29,236 bases of DNA. Source: Balneolales bacterium. Its GTDB lineage: Bacteria; Bacteroidota; Rhodothermia; Balneolales; Natronogracilivirgulaceae. The notes under the pieces were generated by a model, which did not search any database, was not told where the DNA came from, and saw only the letters and a program-made list of their open reading frames with translations. The DNA is taken from the NCBI GenBank assembly GCA_007116685.1, contig SKIC01000318.1, forward strand, positions 1 through 29,236, given 5' to 3'. The translations under genes and the position numbers were made by a program. Shown here one piece after another: positions 8,288 to 17,268 of this stretch (positions are counted from its first letter, which is position 1; the number at the start of each line of letters is the position of its first letter).

Positions 8288-11200
8288 TTGCCTTTAACAA
8301 AAAGTGAATCCGTAAGCAAAGATTATAAAGGAATAAGAATTTCGTTATCCTCAGCTGAGAATGTATTGTCTCGCTCCAGAGGAGAAGTTTTAAATCCTGA
8401 AACAATCAACTACAGAACGTTCAAGCCTGAAAAAGATGGTTTGTTCTGTGAGAAAATCTTTGGCCCCGTCAAAGATTGGGAATGCCATTGCGGTAAGTAT
8501 AAAAGAATACGTTACAAAGGTATTATTTGTGACCGTTGTGGTGTAGAAGTAACCAGAAAAGCTGTTCGTAGAGAGCGTATGGGTCATATTTCATTATGTG
8601 TACCTGTTGTTCACATCTGGTATTTCAAATCTCTCCCAAATAAAATTGCCTACCTATTAGGTCTATCTTCCAAGAATCTTGAAAAGATTGTTTACTATGA
8701 AAACTTTGTAGTTATCAATCCGGGTATTGCCAGAGATCTTGGATACAAAAAAGGTGATTTACTAACAGAAGAAGAGTATTTCGATATACTGAATCAATTA
8801 CCTGACGATAATTATGAGCTCGACGAAGACGATGACGAAAAGTTCATTGTAAAAATGGGGGCAGAAGCTATTGAAGCTATGCTCGCAGATATCGATCTCG
8901 ATAAAGCTGCCTACCAATATCGTGAAGCAGTGAAGAACGAAACTTCTATGATGCGTAAAAAGAAGTTCTTGAAGCGTCTTCAGGTTATTGAGTCTTTCCG
9001 TGCTGCAAATAAAAACAAAGAAAACCGCCCGGAGTGGATGGTTCTTCGTGTAATTCCTGTAATTCCACCTGAACTCAGACCATTAGTACCTCTAGAAGGT
9101 GGTAGATTTGCAACCTCGGACCTTAATGATTTATATCGTAGAGTTATCATCCGTAACAATCGTTTAAAGCGATTACTTGATATCAAGGCTCCGGATGTAA
9201 TTCTTCGAAACGAAAAGCGTATGCTTCAGGAAGCTGTCGATTCTTTATTCGACAACTCCAGAAAAATGAACGCGGTTCGTAATAATAACCGCCCGTTGAA
9301 GTCTTTAAGTGATATGCTTAAAGGTAAAAATGGACGCTTCCGTCAAAACCTTCTCGGTAAAAGGGTTGATTATTCAGGCCGTTCTGTAATTGTAGTAGGT
9401 CCGGAACTGAAAATGCATCAGTGCGGTCTTCCAAAAGAAATGGCTGTTGAGTTATACAAACCTTTCGTAATCCGAAGACTTATTGAGCGTGGTTATGTTA
9501 AAACCGTAAAAAGCGCAAAGAAAGTAGTCGATAGACGAGATGAAGTGGTTTGGGATGTACTTGAAAATGTAATTGACGGTCATCCGGTAATGCTAAACCG
9601 TGCGCCTACACTTCACAGATTAGGTATTCAGGCATATCAGCCGGTACTCATTGAGAGCAAGGCGATCAGGTTACACCCACTTTCTTGTACAGCGTTTAAC
9701 GCTGACTTTGACGGTGACCAAATGGCTGTTCACCTTCCATTAAGTCATGATGCTATTTTAGAGGCATCTGTATTGATGTTAGGTTCTCACAACATTCTAA
9801 GCCCTGCTAATGGAGCTCCTATCACTGTACCTTCTCAGGACATGGTTTTGGGAATCTATTACATGACTAAAATGGGCGAAGGTCTACGTGGCGAAGGTAA
9901 AACTTTCTCTTCTCCTGAAGAAGTAATGATTGCTTATGATCAGGATCAGATTGATCTGCATGCGAAAATAAACGTTCGTATTGATCATGCAGTAAAAGGA
10001 GAGAAGAAAATTGAGATTATCAAAACCACAACCGGTCGAGTTCTTTTCAATGAAATTATTCCTAATGTACTTGGTTACAAAAATCAGACATTTGGTAAGA
10101 AAGAGTTGAAAAACCTGATTTCCGAAGTATTTGTTAATACTGGAACAGCTTCTGCATCCGAATTTTTGGATAATATGAAGCAATTAGGTTTTGAGGTTGC
10201 TACAAAAGGTGGTCTTTCCTTTAGCCTTGAGGATATCGTTATTCCTGATGAAAAAGCAGAGCTCATTGAAAAAGCACAGGATGAAGTAAAACTCATCATG
10301 GAGCGTTATGAGAACGGTTTTATCACAGACAATGAGCGATATAATCAGGTTATTGATAAGTGGACAAGCACATCTAACCGTGTGGCAGAAACCTTATTCA
10401 ACGCATTGACAAGAGATAAGGGCGGATTTAACTCTGTCTTTATGATGGCAGATTCCGGTGCTAGAGGTTCTAAAGAGCAGATTCGTCAGCTTGGTGGTAT
10501 GCGTGGTTTGATGGCGAAGCCGCAAAAGAGTTCAACCGACTCTGCCGGTTCTGAAGTTATCGAAACACCAATTCTTTCTTCATTCCGTGAAGGTTTGACC
10601 GTTCTTGAGTACTTTATCTCTACTCACGGTGCTCGTAAAGGTTTGGCCGATACGGCTTTGAAAACTGCAGATGCCGGTTACTTAACCCGTCGTTTGGTTG
10701 ACGTTTCACAGGATGTAATTATCACAGAAGACGATTGTGGTACTCTTAGAGGTATCCGAATTTCTGCTCTGAAAGACAACGAGGATATCGTTGAGAGTCT
10801 CGAAGACAGAATTGTAGGTCGTGTTTCTGTACACGATGTTTATGATCCGTTAACTGATGAGTTACTTGTTGAGTCAAATCAAATGATTGATGAGTCAGTA
10901 GCTAAGAAAATCTCTGAAACATCCATTGAAGAGGTAGAAATTCGTTCTGTACTTACTTGTGAAACTCCTAGAGGAGTGTGTGCTAAGTGCTATGGCCGTG
11001 ATTTAGCTCGTGGTAAAATGGTTCAAACCGGTGAGGCTGTAGGTGTTGTTGCTGCGCAGTCAATTGGTGAGCCTGGTACACAGCTTACTCTTAGAACTTT
11101 CCACGTGGGTGGTACTGCTTCTCGTCTTGAATCAGAATCTCAGCACAAAGCCAAATTCGACGGAAAAGTTGAATTCGAAAACGTGCGTGTTGTAGAATAC

Positions 11201-12601
11201 GATGATGGTGAAGAAGTAAACCGCGTAGTTCTTAGCCGTGCAGGTGAGATTAGATTAGTAGATGAATCAGGTAAAATCCTTTCAACATACAATGTGCCTT
11301 ACGGCTCTGAGATGATTGTTGAAGAAGGCGATATGGTGCCAAAAGGTGCAACAATGTGCCGCTGGGATCCATACAACGCTTTGATTTTCTCTGAAATGCA
11401 AGGTCAAATCGAGTTTAAAGACATCATTGATGGAATTACATCTGATGATGAATCTGACGCTCAGACCGGTCACAAAGAGAAAGTAATTAAAGACTCTAAA
11501 GACAAAACCTTAGTTCCTACTATTGTACTTAAAGGTGAAGGCGACAGAGTTAAAGAAACAACACTCCCTGTGGGTGCTCACATCGTGGTTTCTAACGGTG
11601 AGAAAGTACAAGCTGGTCAGGTTATTGCAAAAATCCCGAGAATGGGTGGAGCAAAATCTAAAGATATTACAGCGGGTCTTCCTCGTATTACCGAGTTATT
11701 TGAAGCCCGACCACCAAGTGATCCTGCCGACGTATCTGAAATCGAAGGTGTTGTTCGCATGGGTGCCAGAAAGCGTGGTTCTCAGGAAGTCATCGTTACA
11801 AGTAAAGATGGTACGGATACTAAAACGTACTTGATTTCTCTGTCCAAGCATATCCTTGTGCAGGAAAACGATTACGTAAAAGCCGGAGATCCATTATCTG
11901 ATGGTGCTATCATGGCGCAGGATATTCTAAACATCCTTGGACCATTTGCGGTACAAAGCTACCTTGTAAATGAGATTCAGGAAGTTTATCGATTACAAGG
12001 TGTGAAAATTAACGATAAGCACATCGAAGTAATCGTACGTACTATGATGCAAAAAGTAGAAGTCACTGATCCGGGAGATACCATGTATCTTGAAGGAGAT
12101 AAAGTGGATCGCTTTGAAGTTAACCGAACAAACGATAGTTTGATTGGTAAGTACGTTGTAACAAATGCAGGTGGATCAGACTTGAAACTGGGTACTATCC
12201 TTGATCGTCGTGAAATCAGAGATATCAACAATTCTTTGATTAAAGACGGTAAAGAAGAGATTGAAACCCGCGAAGCTGAGCCGGCTATTTCCAAGCCTAT
12301 CCTTTTAGGTATCACCAGAGCGGCATTGTCAACGGATAGTTGGTTATCTGCTGCTTCATTCCAGGAGACTACTAAAGTACTAACACAAGCTGCAATCGAA
12401 GCGAAACAAGATGAACTTCTTGGATTGAAAGAAAATGTAGTAGTTGGTCACAAAGTACCTGCCGGAACTGGCTTGAGAAACTATCAGGATATTATTGTTG
12501 GATCCAAAGCAGATATGGAAGACGTAGCTGCTGCCAGCAAAGTATTTGATGAGCTTGGTGCTAGTGATGCATCAGTAGAAGATGTTCAGGAGAACAAATA
12601 A
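8288..12601 (+). CDS. rpoC: DNA-directed RNA polymerase subunit beta'
   Basis: The beta' subunit supplies the catalytic magnesium site and the clamp. The 1437-residue protein begins with the N-terminal zinc finger (CHCGKYKRIRYKGIICDRCG, four Cys). The invariant NADFDGDQM motif starts at residue 471, with Asp473, Asp475 and Asp477 as metal ligands. The bridge-helix/trigger region follows, including REGLTVLEYFISTHGARKG. The second zinc site is around LTCETPRGVCAKCYGRDLA, then VVAAQSIGEPGTQLTLRTFH. Length fits beta' of Bacteroidota-like bacteria. It is the last gene of the cluster and runs into a strong terminator. Confidence 0.98.
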   Translation: MPLTKSESVSKDYKGIRISLSSAENVLSRSRGEVLNPETINYRTFKPEKDGLFCEKIFGPVKDWECHCGKYKRIRYKGIICDRCGVEVTRKAVRRERMGHISLCVPVVHIWYFKSLPNKIAYLLGLSSKNLEKIVYYENFVVINPGIARDLGYKKGDLLTEEEYFDILNQLPDDNYELDEDDDEKFIVKMGAEAIEAMLADIDLDKAAYQYREAVKNETSMMRKKKFLKRLQVIESFRAANKNKENRPEWMVLRVIPVIPPELRPLVPLEGGRFATSDLNDLYRRVIIRNNRLKRLLDIKAPDVILRNEKRMLQEAVDSLFDNSRKMNAVRNNNRPLKSLSDMLKGKNGRFRQNLLGKRVDYSGRSVIVVGPELKMHQCGLPKEMAVELYKPFVIRRLIERGYVKTVKSAKKVVDRRDEVVWDVLENVIDGHPVMLNRAPTLHRLGIQAYQPVLIESKAIRLHPLSCTAFNADFDGDQMAVHLPLSHDAILEASVLMLGSHNILSPANGAPITVPSQDMVLGIYYMTKMGEGLRGEGKTFSSPEEVMIAYDQDQIDLHAKINVRIDHAVKGEKKIEIIKTTTGRVLFNEIIPNVLGYKNQTFGKKELKNLISEVFVNTGTASASEFLDNMKQLGFEVATKGGLSFSLEDIVIPDEKAELIEKAQDEVKLIMERYENGFITDNERYNQVIDKWTSTSNRVAETLFNALTRDKGGFNSVFMMADSGARGSKEQIRQLGGMRGLMAKPQKSSTDSAGSEVIETPILSSFREGLTVLEYFISTHGARKGLADTALKTADAGYLTRRLVDVSQDVIITEDDCGTLRGIRISALKDNEDIVESLEDRIVGRVSVHDVYDPLTDELLVESNQMIDESVAKKISETSIEEVEIRSVLTCETPRGVCAKCYGRDLARGKMVQTGEAVGVVAAQSIGEPGTQLTLRTFHVGGTASRLESESQHKAKFDGKVEFENVRVVEYDDGEEVNRVVLSRAGEIRLVDESGKILSTYNVPYGSEMIVEEGDMVPKGATMCRWDPYNALIFSEMQGQIEFKDIIDGITSDDESDAQTGHKEKVIKDSKDKTLVPTIVLKGEGDRVKETTLPVGAHIVVSNGEKVQAGQVIAKIPRMGGAKSKDITAGLPRITELFEARPPSDPADVSEIEGVVRMGARKRGSQEVIVTSKDGTDTKTYLISLSKHILVQENDYVKAGDPLSDGAIMAQDILNILGPFAVQSYLVNEIQEVYRLQGVKINDKHIEVIVRTMMQKVEVTDPGDTMYLEGDKVDRFEVNRTNDSLIGKYVVTNAGGSDLKLGTILDRREIRDINNSLIKDGKEEIETREAEPAISKPILLGITRAALSTDSWLSAASFQETTKVLTQAAIEAKQDELLGLKENVVVGHKVPAGTGLRNYQDIIVGSKADMEDVAAASKVFDELGASDASVEDVQENK

Positions 12602-12621
12602 ATAACTCCTGTATGAAAATG

Positions 12622-12658
12622 AAAAACCCCATTAGTGATAAGCTAATGGGGTTTTTTT
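12622..12658. terminator. Bidirectional rho-independent terminator after rpoC
   Basis: A perfect 9-bp stem CCCCATTAG/CTAATGGGG (12627-12635 with 12643-12651) encloses a 7-base loop. It has five A before it and seven T after it, so it can work for rpoC on + and for the convergent hydrolase gene on -. Confidence 0.92.
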
Positions 12659-12683
12659 ATGTCAAAAAAATAAGGGTGGTATT

Positions 12684-13322
12684 CTAAACCTTAGCTGAGA
12701 AGTTGTTTTTGAATAACTTTCTAAGATCCATGATTTCGGCACGACAAATACCGTGACCTGTCTCGTATTGCTTCTTTATTACATTTGCACCCAGATATTC
12801 TAGTATTGCAGAGGTCTGATCAACTTTCTTTTGTGGGATATAAGGATCCTGACGACCTGAGTTAAGAACCACGCTGACACCGGCTAAACGTTCTTTGAAC
12901 TCTCTGTTAGCACCAACGTTTCCTAAAAAGCATCCTCGCATAGAAACTATCGCTTTAAACTTTCTGGGGAAATTCACGCAATATTCCATCAAAACATTCG
13001 CGCCTTGAGAATGACCAATCAAGACGATTTGATCGTCGGAGAATCCTTTTTCATTTAGTTGATTGATACAATCATCCAGCAATATAAAAGACTCTTTTAT
13101 TTGCTTAAGGTTCTCTTCTAGATTTACATTCCAAAAGTGAGCATACCATGCATATCTACCCGGCATAATCTCAAAGGGAGCCCGGGGCATAATAGCGTAA
13201 ACATTTTTTATGTATAGCTGAGTGTAGACGGACTTCATATCAGAAGAGTCTGATCCTCGTCCATGAAGCATTACTATACCAATATCAGCGTCATCAGGGT
13301 TAGTACCTGCGGTTGCTATCAT
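12684..13322 (-). CDS. Alpha/beta hydrolase, phospholipase/carboxylesterase family
   Basis: A 212-residue serine hydrolase of the dienelactone hydrolase/carboxylesterase type, probably cytoplasmic since no signal peptide is seen. The oxyanion-region HGRGSDS is at residues 20-26. The nucleophile elbow GHSQG is at 103-107 (Ser105), and the likely acid and base are Asp159 (SGRQDPYIP) and His190 (ETGHGI), giving a complete catalytic triad. The substrate cannot be inferred; relatives act on short acyl esters or lysophospholipids. It lies 34 bases downstream of the YtxH-like gene on the same strand and may share its transcript. No clear Shine-Dalgarno precedes the ATG. Confidence 0.85.
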   Translation of the reverse strand: MIATAGTNPDDADIGIVMLHGRGSDSSDMKSVYTQLYIKNVYAIMPRAPFEIMPGRYAWYAHFWNVNLEENLKQIKESFILLDDCINQLNEKGFSDDQIVLIGHSQGANVLMEYCVNFPRKFKAIVSMRGCFLGNVGANREFKERLAGVSVVLNSGRQDPYIPQKKVDQTSAILEYLGANVIKKQYETGHGICRAEIMDLRKLFKNNFSAKV

Positions 13323-13356
13323 TATAATCTATAAATCTTTATTTGAGTTGGGGGAG

Positions 13357-13650
13357 TTATTTTTCACCGATGTTTTTCAGTAATTCCTCAGCCTCAGAAA
13401 TTAACTCTTCTGCTTTTTTTTGAGCCTCTTCAACTACAAGATCACCTTCTTTTTTTGCATCAGAAATAGTGAGGCTTTCTTCTTTGATTCGATCAATTAA
13501 ATCTCCAAGATCATCAACATAACTATTTAGCCTGTAACTAAGCTTGTCTCTAGTGTTTCGACCTTTATCAGGTGCGTATAACAGTGCTACAACAGATCCA
13601 ATCAGAACTCCGCTGATAAGACCGCTTAAAAATCCGCTTGATTTACTCAT
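13357..13650 (-). CDS. YtxH domain small membrane protein
   Basis: A 97-residue protein. Residues 6-25 form one transmembrane segment rich in Gly and small residues (GLISGVLIGSVVALLYAPDKG), followed by the family motif LYAPDKGRNTRDKL. The rest, from about residue 40 onward, is a highly charged predicted coiled coil rich in Glu and Lys. This matches the YtxH family, whose members are often stress-linked but have no settled function. It is transcribed away from the transaldolase gene, from a spacer with an unusual inverted repeat, and is followed by the hydrolase gene. Confidence 0.82.
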   Translation of the reverse strand: MSKSSGFLSGLISGVLIGSVVALLYAPDKGRNTRDKLSYRLNSYVDDLGDLIDRIKEESLTISDAKKEGDLVVEEAQKKAEELISEAEELLKNIGEK

Positions 13651-13689
13651 GGTGTAAACTGATTTAATGCTAAAAATTTGTTTGCCTTA

Positions 13690-13774
13690 AGATACGATAA
13701 ATAAAAGAAACCACAGACATGTTGTGGTTATTTCTGAAACTTGGAATAAATTCAGTGAAATATTTATCGTATCT
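13690..13774. repeat. Perfect 14-bp inverted repeat in the divergent spacer, candidate shared operator
   Basis: AGATACGATAAATA at 13690-13703 and its exact reverse complement TATTTATCGTATCT at 13761-13774 are 57 bases apart. Each arm reads TATTTATCGTATCT toward its own gene: 39 bases before the minus-strand YtxH-like start and 56 bases before the plus-strand transaldolase start. A 7-bp hairpin AACCACA/TGTGGTT (13709-13715 with 13723-13729) lies between them. A binding site for a shared regulator or a common promoter part is the likeliest reading, but this is inference. Confidence 0.55.
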
Positions 13775-13830
13775 GATACAATTCACGTATTTTCTAACCA
13801 TACGAAAATTTTTAACCAAACAGAATCGCT

Positions 13831-14484
13831 ATGAAGTTTTTTATTGATACGGCTGATCTTGATGAAATACGAGAAGCCAATGATATGGGTGTTTTAGACG
13901 GAGTTACAACTAATCCTTCTCTTTGTGCCAAAATTGGAGTTAAGGATTTTGAAGGTCACATTGCAAAAATTTGTGACATCGTTGAAGGTGATGTTTCTGC
14001 TGAAGTGGTATCTACCGATTACGAAGGGATGATGGAAGAAGGAAGACGCCTTGCTGCAATTGCTGATAATGTTGTGGTAAAAGTTCCCCTAATTAAAGAC
14101 GGCATTAAAGCAATTAAAACCTTTACCGAAGAAAACATTAAAACCAACTGCACTTTGTGTTTTAGTCCTATACAAGCTTTAGTAGCTGCGAAAGCTGGTG
14201 CTACGTACATTTCTCCTTTTATTGGCCGTCTGGATGACATTGCTCATGATGGAATGGATCTCATCGCACAGATTGTGACGATATATGGAAATTATGGGTA
14301 CAGCACGGAAGTATTAGCTGCTAGTATCCGCCATCCTATGCACGTAGTTCAGGCTGCTGAATTGGGAGCCGATGTTGCCACTATGCCTCTTGGAGTTATC
14401 GAAAAATTGCTAAAGCACCCGTTAACGGATAGCGGACTTGCACAGTTTTTAGCGGATTGGGATAAATTACAAAAGTCTCTCTGA
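13831..14484 (+). CDS. Transaldolase / fructose-6-phosphate aldolase family protein
   Basis: A 217-residue member of the short transaldolase subfamily (TalC/MipB/FSA type). It transfers dihydroxyacetone units between sugar phosphates in the pentose phosphate pathway or cleaves fructose 6-phosphate. The N-terminus MKFFIDTADLDEI with VTTNPSL at about 25-31 is diagnostic. Lys84 in VVVKVPL is the expected Schiff-base lysine. Later segments NCTLCFSPIQALVAAKAGA and SPFIGRLDD complete the barrel. Bacteria without a long transaldolase commonly use this form as transaldolase, so that role is more likely, but sequence alone does not separate the two activities. It is transcribed alone, with a terminator after it. 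Confidence 0.92.
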   Translation: MKFFIDTADLDEIREANDMGVLDGVTTNPSLCAKIGVKDFEGHIAKICDIVEGDVSAEVVSTDYEGMMEEGRRLAAIADNVVVKVPLIKDGIKAIKTFTEENIKTNCTLCFSPIQALVAAKAGATYISPFIGRLDDIAHDGMDLIAQIVTIYGNYGYSTEVLAASIRHPMHVVQAAELGADVATMPLGVIEKLLKHPLTDSGLAQFLADWDKLQKSL

Positions 14485-14536
14485 TATGAATTAGTCTGAT
14501 TTCACCTCGGGCTGGTTTTTCAAAATTCAGAATACT

Positions 14537-14568
14537 ATAAAAAGGCTGTCGTTGGGCAGCCTTTTTAT
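14537..14568. terminator. Bidirectional terminator between transaldolase and DUF4097 gene
   Basis: The stem AAAAAGGCTG/CAGCCTTTTT (14539-14548 with 14557-14566) encloses an 8-base loop, with A-rich 5' and T-rich 3' sides. The stop codon of the minus-strand gene (14565-14567) lies inside the stem. Confidence 0.88.
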
Positions 14569-15377
14569 TTAGACAATACCGTAACCGAGCCAATTCCAGC
14601 ACTTACGCTGACATCAATAGAATAATCCGATTTTCCCCAAAGGTCGTTTTTGTAAGAGCCACGCTCTCTATTAAATCCTCTGGCCGAAACATGGCCTAAT
14701 CCTGTCGCAGAAACTCTTACTCCAACATCTTCTGGTACAATTAAAGTTAATGCACCTAAGCCGCCTTGTACTTTGGCCGTTAGGTCATTTATTCTGTTAC
14801 CAGATACATCTAAGGTAACAGCGCCAATTCCGGTTTTTATTTCTAATTCTGATACTAAAGAATTGCTCAAATTAACATTGGCTTGAGCAGCGCCGGTAGA
14901 GAGATTAAATGTTGAAACTTGCGTTGCTGATAAATCGATGTCTATATCACCGGCACCTACGGCAATGTCAAAATTTGAGATTACATCCGGGCGCACCATA
15001 ACATTCCATTCGGGAGTGTTTCTCCGATTAGTGAGATTCACAGAAGAATTTTGCCGGTTCTCACTCAGATTCATGCGGACTATATTATTCGAAGAAATTT
15101 GCTCAGAATACTCCGGCTTGCCTTCTTCGTCAAAGTAACGAACATTGGCTTCCAGTAAAGAAGTGCTTTCCGCATTTAGAGATATTTTGCCGGCTGTAAT
15201 ATTCATTTCAAGGTGGGCTTCCTGAATATTATCATGATTTACGAGTCTCTCATATACTTGGACTTCAAAATCCGATTTACCTGAGCCAGTAAATAAATCA
15301 TTTTCGTTAGTAAAAATCAGCCAACTCATAAAAACGAGCACGAGAGAAATCGTAAAGTATTGCATAAACTTTTTCAT
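14565..15377 (-). CDS. Membrane-anchored protein with DUF4097/LiaF-like beta-helix domain
   Basis: A 270-residue protein. Residues 5-22 form one N-terminal transmembrane segment (MQYFTISLVLVFMSWLIF). The remainder is a repetitive beta-rich region with alternating hydrophobic and polar residues, for example LEIKTGIGAVTLDVSG and LTAKVQGGLGALTLIVPE. This pattern is typical of the DUF4097/toast-rack and LiaF C-terminal folds, which sit at the cell envelope and have no known enzymatic role. The C-terminal half is more convincing than residues 30-120. It is the last gene in the minus-strand run after era, 51 bases downstream of it. The function is unknown. Confidence 0.7.
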   Translation of the reverse strand: MKKFMQYFTISLVLVFMSWLIFTNENDLFTGSGKSDFEVQVYERLVNHDNIQEAHLEMNITAGKISLNAESTSLLEANVRYFDEEGKPEYSEQISSNNIVRMNLSENRQNSSVNLTNRRNTPEWNVMVRPDVISNFDIAVGAGDIDIDLSATQVSTFNLSTGAAQANVNLSNSLVSELEIKTGIGAVTLDVSGNRINDLTAKVQGGLGALTLIVPEDVGVRVSATGLGHVSARGFNRERGSYKNDLWGKSDYSIDVSVSAGIGSVTVLSK

Positions 15378-15428
15378 GATGTTTTCAATTTCACTCGGAT
15401 TACGGTAAGTGATACAACAAGTTACATA

Positions 15429-16361
15429 CTAACGATACCCAAAACTTTTCAGAAAAGTCTCATTTTGACGCCACTTCTTTCGCACTTTCACAAAAAGCTG
15501 GAGATTTACCTTTTTTCCAACCAAGGTCTCTATCGATTTTCGGGATTCTATCCCTAGTTTTTTAATCGCTTTACCTTTATTGCCAATGATAATTCCTTTT
15601 TGGGAGTCCCTTTCAATCACAATTTCTGCGTGAATGTGATCGATTTCCTCTTCTTCGCTATAAGAAACTACATTTACAGCACAAGAGTAAGGCACTTCTT
15701 TATCGTACTGAAGGAATAACTGTTCCCGAATTAACTCCTCTGCAAAGAAACGTTGTGGTTGGTTGCTTAAGATATCTTTGTCGTAGTAGGGTAGCCCATC
15801 CGGTAATTCGTTTTTGATAGTATTTATCAACTCATCAACACCAGCTTTATTTAAGGCAGAGATCTTAAAAACACTGTGATAATCAATTTCTTCCGATAAC
15901 TTTTTCTCTATTTCTGTCGCATTTTCCTCAGATGCTTCATCCATTTTATTTATGGCTAACAGAATCTTCTTACCCTTAGAATTTGCTAGGTAAGAAACCA
16001 ATTCAACGGCTTTTTCAACGTTTCTGCCATCCACTAAATGGATGATTATATCTGCATCGGTTCGAGCTTTATCTACAGCGGCCATCATAGCTTCATGGAG
16101 TTTGTACTCCGGAGAAAGCATCCCGGGCGTATCCAAAAAGACAATTTGCGTTTTTTCGTCTGAATATATACCCGTTATGCGATGACGCGTTGTTTGGGCT
16201 TTATAAGTAACGACAGAAAGCTTTTCGCCAATAATTGCATTTAACAGTGTTGATTTCCCCGCATTGGGTCGCCCAATGATTGCAACAAATCCCGATTTAT
16301 GATCATCCGGATAGTTTATTTCCTCAAAATCGTCTAAAAAGATATCTGGTCCGTCACTCAT
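15429..16361 (-). CDS. era: GTPase Era
   Basis: Era is an essential GTPase that binds the 3' end of 16S rRNA and acts in 30S subunit maturation. The 310-residue protein has G1 GRPNAGKS at residues 30-37, G3 DTPG at 77-80 and G4 NKMD at 138-141. A C-terminal KH domain with GIIIGNKGKAIKKLG is also present. It carries about 15 extra, mostly acidic, residues before G1 compared with E. coli Era. No Met within that segment offers an alternative start. It starts 6 bases after pdxJ, indicating co-transcription. Confidence 0.97.
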   Translation of the reverse strand: MSDGPDIFLDDFEEINYPDDHKSGFVAIIGRPNAGKSTLLNAIIGEKLSVVTYKAQTTRHRITGIYSDEKTQIVFLDTPGMLSPEYKLHEAMMAAVDKARTDADIIIHLVDGRNVEKAVELVSYLANSKGKKILLAINKMDEASEENATEIEKKLSEEIDYHSVFKISALNKAGVDELINTIKNELPDGLPYYDKDILSNQPQRFFAEELIREQLFLQYDKEVPYSCAVNVVSYSEEEEIDHIHAEIVIERDSQKGIIIGNKGKAIKKLGIESRKSIETLVGKKVNLQLFVKVRKKWRQNETFLKSFGYR

Positions 16362-16367
16362 AGAGTT

Positions 16368-17087
16368 CTATTTTGTAATTATATCATTCATTGCTTTAAC
16401 CGAATTGTAAAGGCCCCGGAAGATTGCATCGGTAATAAGAGCATGACCAATACTGATATCATGCAAATGAGGTACTTCCTGAATGAATCGATGAATGTTG
16501 TCAAAATCTAATCCGTGACCGGCATTAACTTTCAGGCCAAGTTTATGAGCTAGTTTTGCACCACGAATCAATCTTTCGAGTTCCTGAGCAATGGCAATTT
16601 CCTGACGTGCATTTGCAAAAACACCGGTATGAAGTTCTATGGCTTCGCAACCTAATTCGGCGGTTAATTCAATATCTTCAGGGTTTGGATCTATGAATAA
16701 AGACATCTCTATACCCGCTTCTTTGAAAGCCGGAACTACTCTGTTTTTATAGTCATCGTAAACTTTTTTCATGTCCAGGCCACCTTCAGTTGTTAACTCT
16801 TGCCTACTTTCGGGTACAAGGGTTACCAGGTGTGGTTTTACATCTAAAGCAATGCGAATCATTTCTTCGGTGGCTGCCATTTCAAAATCAAGTAATCCCG
16901 TTACGGCATTTTTTAATCTGTATACATCATCGTCTTTGATATGGCGGCGGTCTTCGCGCAAATGGAAAACAATACCTGCTGCGCCGGCTTCTTCGCTCAC
17001 TCTGGCTGCACGGATGGGATCTGGAACACCTTCGCCACGGGCATTACGCAAAGTGGCAACGTGATCAATATTTACAAGCAATCTCAT
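16368..17087 (-). CDS. pdxJ: Pyridoxine 5'-phosphate synthase
   Basis: PdxJ condenses 1-deoxy-xylulose 5-phosphate with 3-amino-2-oxopropyl phosphate to make pyridoxine 5'-phosphate, the last ring-forming step of the DXP-dependent vitamin B6 route. The 239-residue protein matches the family length. It opens with LLVNIDHVATLRNARG, a phosphate and substrate-binding signature. It also has VFHLREDRRHI around residues 40-50, FEMAATEEM, and VNAGHGLD near residue 190. It heads the minus-strand run pdxJ, era, DUF4097 gene and faces metF across a 181-base divergent spacer. Its presence implies the de novo DXP-type B6 pathway rather than PdxS/PdxT. Confidence 0.97.
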   Translation of the reverse strand: MRLLVNIDHVATLRNARGEGVPDPIRAARVSEEAGAAGIVFHLREDRRHIKDDDVYRLKNAVTGLLDFEMAATEEMIRIALDVKPHLVTLVPESRQELTTEGGLDMKKVYDDYKNRVVPAFKEAGIEMSLFIDPNPEDIELTAELGCEAIELHTGVFANARQEIAIAQELERLIRGAKLAHKLGLKVNAGHGLDFDNIHRFIQEVPHLHDISIGHALITDAIFRGLYNSVKAMNDIITK

Positions 17088-17130
17088 ATAAAGTATTTCT
17101 GGAAAAAGTGTTGTTTGAGTTTAATGTACT

Positions 17131-17191
17131 AATAATCCATAAAGATTTAGATAGCGTTTATTTGAAAAGAAATTCACGATAAATAATCCAT
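17131..17191. repeat. Direct repeat AATAATCCAT and a copy of the TATTTATCGT element
   Basis: AATAATCCAT occurs at 17131-17140 and again at 17182-17191 in the pdxJ-metF divergent spacer. Overlapping the second copy, 17176-17185 holds ACGATAAATA, which reads TATTTATCGT toward pdxJ. That is the same core as the inverted repeat at 13690-13774. The biological meaning is uncertain. Confidence 0.4.
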
Positions 17192-17268
17192 TTCATGATA
17201 ATTACATGGATGCACCGTATCTTTTGCGCTTGTTAAGTCTAAGTTTTGAATTTTTTAATACGTTTTTC

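Noticed and set aside
17206..17268. Upstream in-frame ATG adding 21 residues to MetF
   Set aside because: The extra segment is hydrophobic and Leu/Phe-rich, unlike MetF N-termini; the start at 17269 fits the family.
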